A DNA stretch of 64,000 bases from Nitrosopumilus oxyclinae (GCF_013407165.1 NZ_CP026994.1:1392187-1456186), one strand, 5' to 3'. Positions 26,729 through 34,768 are shown, numbered from the stretch's first letter. Notes: generated from the letters alone by a model not told the origin. Made by a program: numbers and translations.

Positions 26729-26956
26729 AATACTCCCTTCATCATCTAAGCTATTTAATTCTTTAGTGATTTCAGAATGATTTTCTACCAGATTTTTGAG
26801 ATCATTTTTTAATTCTTCAGAATTCCATTCAGATGAAATTAGAGATGTCAATTTTGCAACAATCTTCCACTGAATATTGTTTTGATCATCAATTAATTTT
26901 AAAAATTGTTCTCCTTTTTCTTGATCATTCATAATTTTTTGACATTTTACAATCAT
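26723..26956 (-). CDS. Small helical acidic protein, unknown
   Basis: Seventy-seven residues, or 69 if the ATG at codon 9 (MNDQEKG) is used. The sequence is rich in Glu, Asp, Asn, Lys and Leu and predicted all helical. There is no family I recognise, no membrane span and only one Cys, in the optional N-terminus. Its end overlaps the convergent ctaB stop by six bases. It could be a spurious frame, but the composition is protein-like and no overlapping gene competes for most of its length. Confidence 0.55.
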   Translation of the reverse strand: MIVKCQKIMNDQEKGEQFLKLIDDQNNIQWKIVAKLTSLISSEWNSEELKNDLKNLVENHSEITKELNSLDDEGSIL

Positions 26957-27023
26957 AAAAAGTTAGCATTGGTAATTACATAATTTCAAAGTTTTATTAG
27001 TAAATAATATGTATTTTTTTTAA

Positions 27024-27179
27024 ATGCAATGCAGTATATCAGAATGCAAAGAAAAAGCTATAGAAACTGTAAAAATTAGTTTTAGAGAAACAAGAAATCT
27101 ATGTAAAATACATTACAAATTATTTGAAAATAAGGACAAAAAACACAACCCAATATTTTCCAAGGCATCAGATGTTTAG
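27024..27179 (+). CDS. Tiny Cys/His protein, possible zinc finger
   Basis: A 51-residue frame, MQCSISECKEKAIETV and so on, with Cys3, Cys8, Cys27 and His30 in a C-x4-C...C-x2-H pattern able to bind one zinc, and a basic body. An AT-rich promoter-like stretch (TTTTATTAGTAAATAAT) precedes the ATG by about 15-30 bases. No frame on either strand competes. I do not know a named family. It may be a small DNA- or RNA-binding protein; this is inferred only from its size and Cys/His pattern. Confidence 0.6.
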   Translation: MQCSISECKEKAIETVKISFRETRNLCKIHYKLFENKDKKHNPIFSKASDV

Positions 27180-27245
27180 TACTCAGTTATTTTTACATGA
27201 TAAAATTATTGAAAGATTTAACATCTACTATTTTCAAAGTACAAT

Positions 27246-27734
27246 ATGGCAGCCAAGAAAATGAGTAAGCCTAAGAAAATTAGTAAACCTAAGAAGACAG
27301 TAAAAAAAACTGTCTCTAAACCTAAAAAACAAGTTTCAAATTCATTAAAAAAACCAGAATTTGAAAAAGCTTGGAAAGACTACAATTCTGCTTTGAGCGG
27401 TTGGAAAGATTCACTTGCACAATGGCAAAAAGCCACAAATGAAACTTTGATGACATATCATGATGCATGTCAAAAAGCATTAGAATCAGATGCAGAATTA
27501 TTGAAAAAAGTTAGTTCAAGTTGGGAAAATACTTGGGAAGAAATTGGACCTGAATATATCAAACAACAAACAAAGATGATGGAAAATATCTTTAAAGAAA
27601 CTAACATTGAATCAATTAAAAAATTTAATATTCAATGGGAAAAATTTCTAAAATCCTCTGGTGATGATTCGATTATAGCATATCAAGAGGCAATCAAGAA
27701 ATTCAATCAGGCGTGGCAATCAGGACAAATGTAA
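27246..27734 (+). CDS. Phasin-like helical protein with Lys-rich tail, copy A
   Basis: A 162-residue protein. Residues 1-35 are a repetitive Lys/Pro/Ser tail (three runs of KPKK); residues 38-160 are amphipathic helices rich in Trp at regular intervals (KAWKDY, GWKDSL, QWQKA, SWENTWEE, QWEKF, QAWQS). This Trp-bearing helical pattern recalls phasins and the PhaE subunit that coat polyhydroxyalkanoate granules. A similar protein without the tail is at 31285-31698. The granule role is inference; the tail could instead bind nucleic acid or polyphosphate. Confidence 0.7.
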   Translation: MAAKKMSKPKKISKPKKTVKKTVSKPKKQVSNSLKKPEFEKAWKDYNSALSGWKDSLAQWQKATNETLMTYHDACQKALESDAELLKKVSSSWENTWEEIGPEYIKQQTKMMENIFKETNIESIKKFNIQWEKFLKSSGDDSIIAYQEAIKKFNQAWQSGQM

Positions 27735-27761
27735 TTATTTCCAAGTTAACAAAACAAGTTT

Positions 27762-29150
27762 TTATTTTTTCATTTTAGTTATTCTGAAGACTTTACATCC
27801 ACATACTGAGCAAATTCCTTTAATTGCAGGTCTACCATTTTTCATGATGGTCTTTTTTGGATTTTTAATAATTCTTTTTGTTTTACACCTAACACAATAA
27901 GCTTCTTGACTAGAAGATTTAGGAGTTTTAATTGTAATATTTTTTGAATTACCAAGTTTATTTTCTATATCATCAAGTTTCTTTTTTTGTTTTCGTAAAG
28001 TTGGAATAATTTTATGTTCGACATCTATTGCCTCTAATTTTTTAATTTCTTTTTCTAATTTCTTAACTTTTGATAATTGTTCAGGAGTAGCTTCTTCTTC
28101 CTCTGGTTCGGAGAATTTTTGATTTGATAGAATGTTTTCCAAATCATCTATTTGTTGTTGAAGATCATTTACTTGTGATAATTGTTCAGGAGTAGCTTCT
28201 TCTTCCTCTGGTTCGGAGAATTTTTGATTTGATAGAATGTTTTCCAAATCATCTATTTGTTGTTGAAGATCATTTACTTGTGATAATTGTTCAGGAGTAG
28301 CTTCTTCTTCCTCTGGTTCAGTTACAGGTTCTGGTTGTAATTCTAACTCTTGAGGAAGTTCTTCTGTAGATTCTTTTGGTAATGAACCTCTAGGACTAGA
28401 AGGTGGTTCTGGTTCAGTTATTGGTTCTGGTTGTAATTCTAACTCTTGAGGAAGTTCTTCTGTAGATTCTTTTGGTAATGAACCTCTAGGACTAGAAGGT
28501 GGTTCTGGTTCAGTTATTGGTTCTGGTTGTAATTCTAACTCTTGAGGAAGTTCTTCTGTAGATTCTTTTGGTAATGAACCTCTAGGACTAGAAGGTGGTT
28601 CTGGTTCAGTTATTGGTTCTGGTTGTAATTCTAACTCTTGAGGAAGTTCTTCTGTAGATTCTTTTGGTAATGAACCTCTAGGACTAGAAGGTGGTTCTGG
28701 TTCAGTTATTGGTTCTGGTTGTAATTCTAACTCTTGAGGAAGTTCTTCTGTAGATTCTTTTGGTAATGAACCTCTAGGACTAGAAGGTGGTTCTGGTTCA
28801 GTTATTGGTTCTGGTTGTAATTCTAACTCTTGAGGAAGTTCTTCTGCAAATGAAGATTCTGGTAAATCACCTAGGTAATCTAATTTCACTTTATTTTCAT
28901 CTATTCTTAGATAAGGACTACCCCCAATTGAAAAAGTTCGAAGTTTGTTACCAGGTTTCCAAGAATTTTTTCCACTGTAAATTGTAATGTATACAAATCC
29001 ATTTTTTATGTCAGATGCAATTGTTAATCGATCTACAGGTTTACCTCTAGTTATGCCACTATCGGTATCTTGATGTTGTGTAGCTATCGAAATTAAATGC
29101 TCAGAATCATAGCTTACTTCTGAAATTAAGTAATCAGCCCATTTCTTCAT
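27762..29150 (-). CDS. Repeat-bearing protein: DUF3892-like head, tandem acidic Pro/Glu repeats, DUF5679-like zinc tail
   Basis: A 462-residue mosaic. Residues 1-95 (KKWADYLISEV...) resemble DUF3892 and carry GNKLRTFSIGG. Residues about 100-290 are six copies, the last incomplete, of a 32-residue unit with core ELPQELELQPEPITEPE. Residues about 290-370 are two full and one partial copy of a 35-residue coiled-coil unit with core ATPEQLSQVNDLQQQIDDLE. The C-terminus (about 415-462) is a zinc ribbon with CVRC and CSVCGC resembling DUF5679. The domain names are from memory. The acidic spacer probably varies in length among strains. Function unknown. Confidence 0.8.
   Translation of the reverse strand: MKKWADYLISEVSYDSEHLISIATQHQDTDSGITRGKPVDRLTIASDIKNGFVYITIYSGKNSWKPGNKLRTFSIGGSPYLRIDENKVKLDYLGDLPESSFAEELPQELELQPEPITEPEPPSSPRGSLPKESTEELPQELELQPEPITEPEPPSSPRGSLPKESTEELPQELELQPEPITEPEPPSSPRGSLPKESTEELPQELELQPEPITEPEPPSSPRGSLPKESTEELPQELELQPEPITEPEPPSSPRGSLPKESTEELPQELELQPEPVTEPEEEEATPEQLSQVNDLQQQIDDLENILSNQKFSEPEEEEATPEQLSQVNDLQQQIDDLENILSNQKFSEPEEEEATPEQLSKVKKLEKEIKKLEAIDVEHKIIPTLRKQKKKLDDIENKLGNSKNITIKTPKSSSQEAYCVRCKTKRIIKNPKKTIMKNGRPAIKGICSVCGCKVFRITKMKK
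28072..28318. repeat. 105-base tandem repeat inside the 27762-29150 gene
   Basis: Two full 105-base copies start at 28072 and 28177, and a partial third at 28282. The last two share identical sequence over the compared stretch. The unit is 35 codons long, so copy changes keep the frame. It encodes the Gln-rich coiled-coil repeat. Confidence 0.9.
28319..28847. repeat. 96-base tandem repeat inside the 27762-29150 gene
   Basis: Units start at 28319, 28415, 28511, 28607 and 28703, with a partial unit at 28799. They are identical by eye except for a short difference at the start of the first (GTTACAGG against GTTATTGG). The unit is 32 codons. Near-perfect identity at silent sites shows recent expansion or ongoing homogenization. 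Confidence 0.93.
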
Positions 29151-29301
29151 TACAAAAAATAATGATTAGTTTCTACTAATTAAGCAATGATTTTTGGAAT
29201 ATTAAAAAAAATGAATTTCCAAAATTTGAATAAAATCAGGAAAATGTATGAAAATAGGCATAAAAAATAGGGTTATAATCAGCAGAGTATAACTGAAATT
29301 A

Positions 29302-29685
29302 ATGGAAATTTCTATCGAACCCTGGAAAAAATTGATTATTCACGAGGTAATTGAATACAAATTTGAGGATTGGGTAAAGCAGATAGCATTTAGTACACGA
29401 TCATCAGGAGGGGGAATTCCTACAATGCAATGGACAAATGGAGTTGTTTTCTCTCCAGCAAATTTTCCAACAACCAATTCCACAGTTGATGAACAATTGA
29501 AAGGAACGCTACATTGGTCATCTGTATCATTTGCAATTAAAGAGAAATTTGAGAAACAAATTGTTAAAGAAAATGCCACAATAAATTTAGTAGATGTTAG
29601 TGTGAATGAAATTTTTAAAGAATTGGCTACTAGTTTAAAATCACAATCAAAATATGCCAATTCAGAATCTAATACGGCCCAATGA
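29302..29685 (+). CDS. Conserved-looking unknown protein, paired with the next gene
   Basis: A 127-residue protein with mixed alpha/beta composition: a Trp-bearing N-terminal helix, a Gly-rich stretch (RSSGGGIPTMQW near 33-44) and a helical C-terminus. No family recognised. No cysteines, signal or membrane span. It overlaps the start of the next gene by four bases (ATGA), so both are translated together. The 150 bases upstream hold an AT-rich promoter-like region and no other frame. Confidence 0.68.
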   Translation: MEISIEPWKKLIIHEVIEYKFEDWVKQIAFSTRSSGGGIPTMQWTNGVVFSPANFPTTNSTVDEQLKGTLHWSSVSFAIKEKFEKQIVKENATINLVDVSVNEIFKELATSLKSQSKYANSESNTAQ

Positions 29686-30365
29686 ATATTGATGAAACAA
29701 TAGAAAAATGTGAGATCTCTTTAAAACAAATTAAACAATATGATCCTGATCCATTTTATGTAAATTATTTTTTTGATCAGTACATTAGTTTAAGAGAGAA
29801 AATAATAGCAGGGATTTTTGAAGAAGCCGACAGAGATTTTGGATTATTTTTAACTGGATTAATCACTGAAGAAAGTTTTCATCAAAAAGCAAAATCAAAA
29901 AATGATGAAAATGCAATTAAATTTTCAAAATGGTTTAGAACAAAATATGTTGAAGAACATAAGAATCCATATCCAAATTTTATGAGCAAAATATGTAATT
30001 TTAGAAAAAAATTTGAAAAATTACCAAATGTAAAAATTATGATTAGAGCATCAGATAGATACAAAGATGATATTAATCTAGAAATTAAAGTTCCTTTAAG
30101 TAATGAAAAATTACGTTCTAAAGAAGAATTAGATATTGAAATAAAAAGACAAATACCAGTTTTTTTAGAAGTTATTAATCATAAAAGACGTGAAAAAAAT
30201 GAGCCTAAAGTTGAAAATAATCAGATAGTTGCTTCCACATTTTTAGATATTGAAGATCATAAAAATATTGAAGTTGTTTATGCATCTGAAATTTACATAC
30301 CAGTGATGAAACGGCTAGTTGAAGAAGCAAGGATGAAAATTAAAGAATTGATTAGGAATAATTGA
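29682..30365 (+). CDS. Unknown helical protein coupled to the previous gene
   Basis: A 227-residue, charged, mainly helical protein with no cysteine in the core except Cys8 and Cys in KICNF near 106. It is not a family I can name. The middle (KIMIRASDRYKDDINLEIKV near 118-137) looks beta-stranded. Overlap with the preceding gene argues for a two-gene unit acting together. Its 3' end faces the convergent gene at 30370 with a four-base gap. Confidence 0.68.
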   Translation: MNIDETIEKCEISLKQIKQYDPDPFYVNYFFDQYISLREKIIAGIFEEADRDFGLFLTGLITEESFHQKAKSKNDENAIKFSKWFRTKYVEEHKNPYPNFMSKICNFRKKFEKLPNVKIMIRASDRYKDDINLEIKVPLSNEKLRSKEELDIEIKRQIPVFLEVINHKRREKNEPKVENNQIVASTFLDIEDHKNIEVVYASEIYIPVMKRLVEEARMKIKELIRNN

Positions 30366-30369
30366 AAAT

Positions 30370-31038
30370 TTATTCAGATAAACCAAAAATTGAATGTTCA
30401 GATTTTATTTTGACTATTGGAAGATATGAGTAGCCATGATCAAAATTATCAGAAAATTCTGGATCCTGACCCTGATTACCCTGGTATTTGACAAAATGCT
30501 TGGTAGGTTCTGAATCTAATTCAACGTAATTGAAATTATAGTATACTTCATCCATTTCAAGCGAAGTAATGTATCCCATTACCCAAGATTTGTTGTGGGG
30601 CAATGCAAAAAGCGTAAGATTTTGTTCATCTGGAAATTCTGGATCATATGTTAATCGGGCTAAACTTCCTAAATCTTTAACTTGTATTGGGTGAAATTGA
30701 TCAGATATTTTCTTTGATTTTACAGGCAAAGATGAAATCTTAGATTCCATATGAACGATAGGCGCATAGTTAGAATTAGTTTTTGTAGATTCAACAATAT
30801 CACAAATTTCTTTTCCAGAATCAACTTGGTATGAAACATATCTTCCTGATTTTAAAATTGGTGTATAAAAAATCAACAATGTATTTGCAAGAGTCAAACT
30901 ACTTGAAATAATTCTAGTACCATCTAATTCTTGGGAATATACTCGTTTAGGATATTCTTGCAATGCACATGTAAATCTCGCTAAATCATCAAAACTAGAT
31001 AATTCTACATAGTATTCATTCTGAGTAATGGACATCAA
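30370..31038 (-). CDS. Unknown soluble protein
   Basis: A 222-residue protein, rich in Ser, Tyr, Glu and Asp, probably beta-containing, without signal peptide or membrane span. No motif or family is recognised. The first two codons are both ATG, so the start may be one codon later. It lies between unknown genes in an accessory-like stretch (26.7-31.7 kb) where almost nothing has a known function. A small membrane protein gene ends 15 bases upstream on the same strand. Confidence 0.65.
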   Translation of the reverse strand: MMSITQNEYYVELSSFDDLARFTCALQEYPKRVYSQELDGTRIISSSLTLANTLLIFYTPILKSGRYVSYQVDSGKEICDIVESTKTNSNYAPIVHMESKISSLPVKSKKISDQFHPIQVKDLGSLARLTYDPEFPDEQNLTLFALPHNKSWVMGYITSLEMDEVYYNFNYVELDSEPTKHFVKYQGNQGQDPEFSDNFDHGYSYLPIVKIKSEHSIFGLSE

Positions 31039-31053
31039 AAAATTATGAAATAA

Positions 31054-31275
31054 TCATGGTTTTATTCTTTCCACATTATGAGAATTTTTTGTTTGTAATT
31101 TTTTTCTATCAAAAAATTCCATAATAAAATGAAAAAGAATAAGCTTGCCAAAAACAATCATGGAAATTAAAGACAGAACATATTCTTCTAAATGAAACAA
31201 ATATCCAGTAACGCCTATTGCAGTCATGATTTCTAATCCAGTACAAGTACAAAAAAAGAGAAATTTTTCTCTCAA
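31054..31275 (-). CDS. Small two-span membrane protein
   Basis: Seventy-three residues with two hydrophobic helices (about 5-28 and 33-54) and a basic C-terminal tail (FFDRKKLQTKN). There is a CTC at residues 9-11. No family recognised. It starts nine bases after the stop of the phasin-like gene at 31285 on the same strand, suggesting cotranscription with it. Confidence 0.6.
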   Translation of the reverse strand: MREKFLFFCTCTGLEIMTAIGVTGYLFHLEEYVLSLISMIVFGKLILFHFIMEFFDRKKLQTKNSHNVERIKP

Positions 31276-31284
31276 TTCAACAAT

Positions 31285-31698
31285 TTATTGGGATTTTGGC
31301 CACATTGAAGCCCAAGTTTCAGCAAATTTTTTCATCATTTCGCCGTAAACATTCATCTGTTCTAAACCAGATGAGCTAAGAGTCTTTTGCCAATTTTCAG
31401 CAAATTGTTTGAAAGTGGATGCATTAGTGTCATTAAGGGCCTTTTGCCAATTTTCACTAAATTCTTTGAAAGAATTCATTCCAACATCATTGAGAGCTTT
31501 TTGCCAATTTTCTCCAAATAATTTCATGGTTTCAGCACTTGATTCAACATTTGCTTTATCCCAAACACCATTGAATTTGGTTTGCATGTCTTTACTTGCA
31601 GTTTGAATTTGCTCAAATAGAGATTTCCAATTTTCAAGTGATTTTGTATATTCTTGCCATAATGAATCCCATTCATTATTTTTTGGTTGATCTGACAT
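31285..31698 (-). CDS. Phasin-like helical repeat protein, copy B
   Basis: A 137-residue all-helical protein with an internal repeat of about 20 residues carrying FGENWQKALND, FSENWQKALND and FAENWQKTLSS, then KFAETWASMW. The N-terminal half (WDSLWQEYTKSLENWKSLFEQ) shows the same regular Trp spacing as copy A at 27246-27734. Phasins and PhaE-like subunits coat polyhydroxyalkanoate granules; that role is inferred from pattern only, and no synthase gene lies in the window. No signal or membrane span. Confidence 0.72.
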   Translation of the reverse strand: MSDQPKNNEWDSLWQEYTKSLENWKSLFEQIQTASKDMQTKFNGVWDKANVESSAETMKLFGENWQKALNDVGMNSFKEFSENWQKALNDTNASTFKQFAENWQKTLSSSGLEQMNVYGEMMKKFAETWASMWPKSQ

Positions 31699-31748
31699 TA
31701 ACTAAAGATATTGTTCATTATTCTTAAGTGGATCTATGAGAATATAGG

Positions 31749-32237
31749 TTATTTTTGGCGATGTTTTATTCTAGTATCCATTCGGATTTTACCTTCTTCA
31801 AATTTTATCCTATCATCATCTGTTTTTAGTGATAATTTAGGAACATGTGTGGGTTTTCCATTTTTATCAAGTGCTACAAATGTTACAAAAGCAGTTCCAG
31901 TAACAGTTCGAATTCCAGTCACAATATCTTCAGCTTCAGCTCTAACTTCTATTTCCATTGATGAATTATGAACATAATTTATCCTAGCATTTAATGTTAG
32001 AACATTGCCAACAAAAACAGGTTTTAAAAAATTCACACTATCCATAGATACAGTAACTGCATTTGATTGACAATGACGTTGAGCAACAATTCCTGCTACC
32101 ATGTCGATATGTTTTAGAATTTCACCTCCAAAGACATTTCCAGCTGGATTTGCATCTGAAGGAAACATTCTAACAATTACTTCAGCATGAGATTCTGAAG
32201 GGCTTTTTTCTCGCATATTGGAGCTTTCTGATGACAT
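31749..32237 (-). CDS. Acyl-CoA thioesterase, hotdog fold
   Basis: A 162-residue single-hotdog thioesterase like bacterial YciA and eukaryotic brown-fat thioesterases. Seen are MFPSDANPAGNVFGGEILKHID (about 24-45) with the catalytic region, VTVSMDSVNFLKPV near 63-76, and the strand TGTAFVTFVALD near 113-124. It hydrolyses acyl-CoA to free acid and CoA, probably in the cytoplasm; chain length cannot be told. An unstructured acidic C-terminus follows. It stands alone between the phasin-like and UbiD genes. Confidence 0.9.
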   Translation of the reverse strand: MSSESSNMREKSPSESHAEVIVRMFPSDANPAGNVFGGEILKHIDMVAGIVAQRHCQSNAVTVSMDSVNFLKPVFVGNVLTLNARINYVHNSSMEIEVRAEAEDIVTGIRTVTGTAFVTFVALDKNGKPTHVPKLSLKTDDDRIKFEEGKIRMDTRIKHRQK

Positions 32238-32285
32238 TTTTTATCTTATTATGATTCTCAATTTAATTTAATCAGTTGATTTTAG

Positions 32286-33623
32286 TTATTTGAAATATTT
32301 TTCGAGTTTAATTTTATCAATTTTCGGGATTTTTGCTAACTCAAATCCCTCTGGACGCTTAGATAAGGATCTAGTAGCATCAATACCCATTTTGGCAGTT
32401 TGCAATTTTTGTTGATTGCTTGATGGATCCAAACTGGAACCACGAACATTTTTGAGGATAACTAGATCTTTGTCAGCTTGAAATCTTGTAGCCATAGCAT
32501 ATTCTACAGATTCAGCATTATTGGGATCAATATCTTCATCAACTACAGTGACTTGTTTTAATGAACGATGTGATTCAAATGTTTTTTTAATAATTTTTTT
32601 GGGATCTGAGTCATTTTTCTTTTTAATTTGCACTACTGCATGTAACCAGTTACATCCACCATTAGTCATAGAAACTTGTTTTGTTTGAGAGAATGATTTT
32701 TTCAATTCTCCATTTAATTTTGATTCAATTGGCATTCCCATCAACAATCTATGTTCTGAATATCCAGATAAAACATCATGGAAAATTGGATTATTTCTAA
32801 AATAGAGATTTTCAAGTTCAAAAACAGGTTGAGATCTTTTATGATCATATGTCTGAAGCATTTCAACCATCCATTCTGGATGTGTTTTATCACGAAGAAT
32901 TTTTCCTTCCATAACAAATTCAGAACCAGAAGGAACATTCAATCCAGTAAAAGGAAGTTTTGCTAAAGTTAATTTTCCACCTAAAAGAGAATTAGCAATA
33001 TCGATTTCATCCTTTCCCCAATCAGCTTGATATGCACCAGCAATAGAAATTGCAGGATGCACCCCTACAGTTATGGCAATTTTAAGATCTTCACCATGTT
33101 CTTTAGCATCAGTAAAACATCGATGAAGATGACGACCTTCAACCATCCTAATAGAAAAATGAGTTTTATCAATTGGCATCATTCTGTGAAATGAAGAATT
33201 TTGTTTGCCAGTTTCAGGATTTTTAGCATATGCTACAGAGGATGTGATAAATGGACCAGATTCCTTTTCAAAATGAGTAACTATAGGCATGGAAAGTAGG
33301 TTTTTTGACTTGTTTTCCATAAATTTTCCAGATGAAACAATTTTAGGTTTTTTTGCTTTTTTAATTGCAGAAATTACTTTTTCATGAATATTATTTTCTG
33401 TGCCATTAACGGCAATTGCAAATCGCTTTCTAGTTCCAACTAAATTTGCTATCAATCTAAAATTACTTTCTTTTATTTTTTCAAACAATACAGCATTTGA
33501 TCCATCAACCTTAGCAGTGATTCCAGCAATTTCATATTTTGTTGACACAGGAGATTTTACAGTTTTGAGTTCATTGATTTTTTTAATTTGTGAAATGTAG
33601 CTTCTTAAATCACTCATTCTCAA
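32286..33623 (-). CDS. UbiD-family decarboxylase
   Basis: A 445-residue prenylated-FMN-dependent decarboxylase. Landmarks include FHRMMPIDKTHFSIRMVEGRH (about 142-162) with the active-site arginine, HPAISIAGAYQ, and the Glu-rich loop SEFVMEGKI near 241-249. Archaea lack ubiquinone, and many use a UbiD homologue as anhydromevalonate-phosphate decarboxylase in the modified mevalonate route, which would fit the HMG-CoA reductase at the left of this window. This role is inference. The start could be Met1 or Met3. It slightly overlaps the preceding small gene on the same strand. Confidence 0.9.
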   Translation of the reverse strand: MRMSDLRSYISQIKKINELKTVKSPVSTKYEIAGITAKVDGSNAVLFEKIKESNFRLIANLVGTRKRFAIAVNGTENNIHEKVISAIKKAKKPKIVSSGKFMENKSKNLLSMPIVTHFEKESGPFITSSVAYAKNPETGKQNSSFHRMMPIDKTHFSIRMVEGRHLHRCFTDAKEHGEDLKIAITVGVHPAISIAGAYQADWGKDEIDIANSLLGGKLTLAKLPFTGLNVPSGSEFVMEGKILRDKTHPEWMVEMLQTYDHKRSQPVFELENLYFRNNPIFHDVLSGYSEHRLLMGMPIESKLNGELKKSFSQTKQVSMTNGGCNWLHAVVQIKKKNDSDPKKIIKKTFESHRSLKQVTVVDEDIDPNNAESVEYAMATRFQADKDLVILKNVRGSSLDPSSNQQKLQTAKMGIDATRSLSKRPEGFELAKIPKIDKIKLEKYFK

Positions 33624-33951
33624 TCATCTCCATAATCTCAGACATTAAGGCTTTTGCCGTATCTGATTCTAAAGGTTTTTGAATAAAAGCAGAAACTAAA
33701 GCAATCCCTCTCATTCTAGTACTAATTCTTTCAGAAACAAGTTTTAAAAAAAGAGATTCAGATCTGGATGGAATAATAGTAGTTGTAATTGGTGTTGGTC
33801 CTGTTGCTAATGAAACTACCATGGATCCCAATTTGTTTGATCCTTCAGTAACTGAAATAAAATAACCATTTTCGAATTTTTGAATTTGTAAAGAAAAACT
33901 ACGACTCCCCAAACTTACCATTTTATGGAAAAATCCATTTGGAGAGGTCAA
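33610..33951 (-). CDS. Small conserved protein, possibly proteasome-assembly-chaperone-4-like
   Basis: A 113-residue alpha/beta protein with GSMVVSLATGPTPITTTIIP near 42-61 and a helical C-terminus. I recall similar thaumarchaeal proteins labelled proteasome assembly chaperone 4 family, but the match is weak in my reading and should be treated as a suggestion. It overlaps the UbiD gene by 14 bases, so the two are probably cotranslated. No cysteine, signal or membrane span. Confidence 0.65.
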   Translation of the reverse strand: MTSPNGFFHKMVSLGSRSFSLQIQKFENGYFISVTEGSNKLGSMVVSLATGPTPITTTIIPSRSESLFLKLVSERISTRMRGIALVSAFIQKPLESDTAKALMSEIMEMIENE

Positions 33952-33968
33952 CGAGCTATGAACAAATC

Positions 33969-34427
33969 TTATGCTTTTATTGCTATTGTTTCACTTTTCT
34001 GGGAAGCAACAACTTCAGGGTTCTTTTTGCAATTCTTCTCATGCTTGTCTGGATAAACAAAGAGTTTTTCACAGTGTGTACATGGAGTTTTTTCCTTACT
34101 TTTTGCTTTAGCTTTGGATTTTGTTGTTTTTGCTTTAGCTGTTTTAGCTTTAGATTTTGCTTTAACAGTTACTTCTACAACTTCTGATTCAATTTCAGTA
34201 GCTGCTGCAGCTTCCATAGAATCAGCCTCAACTCTTGCTCGCAATTTTGCTTTGTATTTCAAATTACGTGGTTTTGTTCTTAATCTATATCCACAACATG
34301 GACACCAAAGTCCTTCCCATTTGATGAAAATTTCACAAATCTGGCATCGACGTTGTCCAGAAGCATATCTTCCAGTGCCAACAGGCTTTTGAGCCTTATA
34401 TCTAACACAAATTCCTTTACAAGTCAT
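33969..34427 (-). CDS. Zinc-binding protein with a Lys/Ala-rich linker
   Basis: A 152-residue protein. The N-terminal 60 residues (MTCKGICVRYKA, RRCQICEIFI, GLWCPCCGYRLRTKP) hold six to eight cysteines in CxxxC/CxxC/CxxC pairs, a zinc-ribbon-like block found in multiple short thaumarchaeal proteins as I recall. Residues about 85-112 are a Lys/Ala/Thr-rich linker with repeated KAKSKAK-like units, like histone H1 tails. The C-terminus is a second finger, CTHCEKLFVYPDKHEKNC. It is probably nucleic-acid binding. A TATA box lies 28-37 bases upstream of the start. Confidence 0.8.
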   Translation of the reverse strand: MTCKGICVRYKAQKPVGTGRYASGQRRCQICEIFIKWEGLWCPCCGYRLRTKPRNLKYKAKLRARVEADSMEAAAATEIESEVVEVTVKAKSKAKTAKAKTTKSKAKAKSKEKTPCTHCEKLFVYPDKHEKNCKKNPEVVASQKSETIAIKA

Positions 34428-34768
34428 CTTGGTAATATTGTATAGAATTCATAACTATATAAGCATGGATCGATAAATTTCATATAAAATATTAAAATTT
34501 CTTGTAAATATTTTAGATTAATGGTCGATCAAAATTATTATTTTCAAATAAAAACACAAAATTAACAATAAATATGTATAGCTGATTTTGATATCATGTT
34601 TTTTGAAATAATAATATGTGTCAATATAGGTGTTTGACAAAAAATTTCATTTTTTTATAAAAAAATAGTGAAAATTTATAATATTATCATACTTTCATCG
34701 TCATTAAACCATGAAAAAAGTAGAAATTTCATATAAAATCAAATTTTTCTCAAAAAATATCAAAATTA
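34428..34768. other. 341-base gene-free AT-rich gap
   Basis: This is the longest gene-free stretch in the window. It is strongly AT-rich, with no convincing open frame on either strand. The 16-base sequence AAATTTCATATAAAAT occurs twice in direct orientation, at 34475-34490 and 34724-34739. The left end carries the promoter of the zinc-protein gene. The right end borders the 3' end of the RuvC-like gene, so a terminator or untranslated tail may be present. No tRNA-like or clear hairpin structure is visible. Confidence 0.7.
34455..34464 (-). promoter_or_regulatory. TATA box for the 33969-34427 gene
   Basis: GCTTATATAG on the minus strand lies about 28-37 bases before the ATG (34425-34427). 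This spacing implies a very short or absent 5' leader. Confidence 0.6.

Noticed and set aside
28072-28847. Regular repeats suggestive of a CRISPR array
   Set aside because: Units are long (96 and 105 bases), contiguous without spacers, and in frame within a protein-coding gene.
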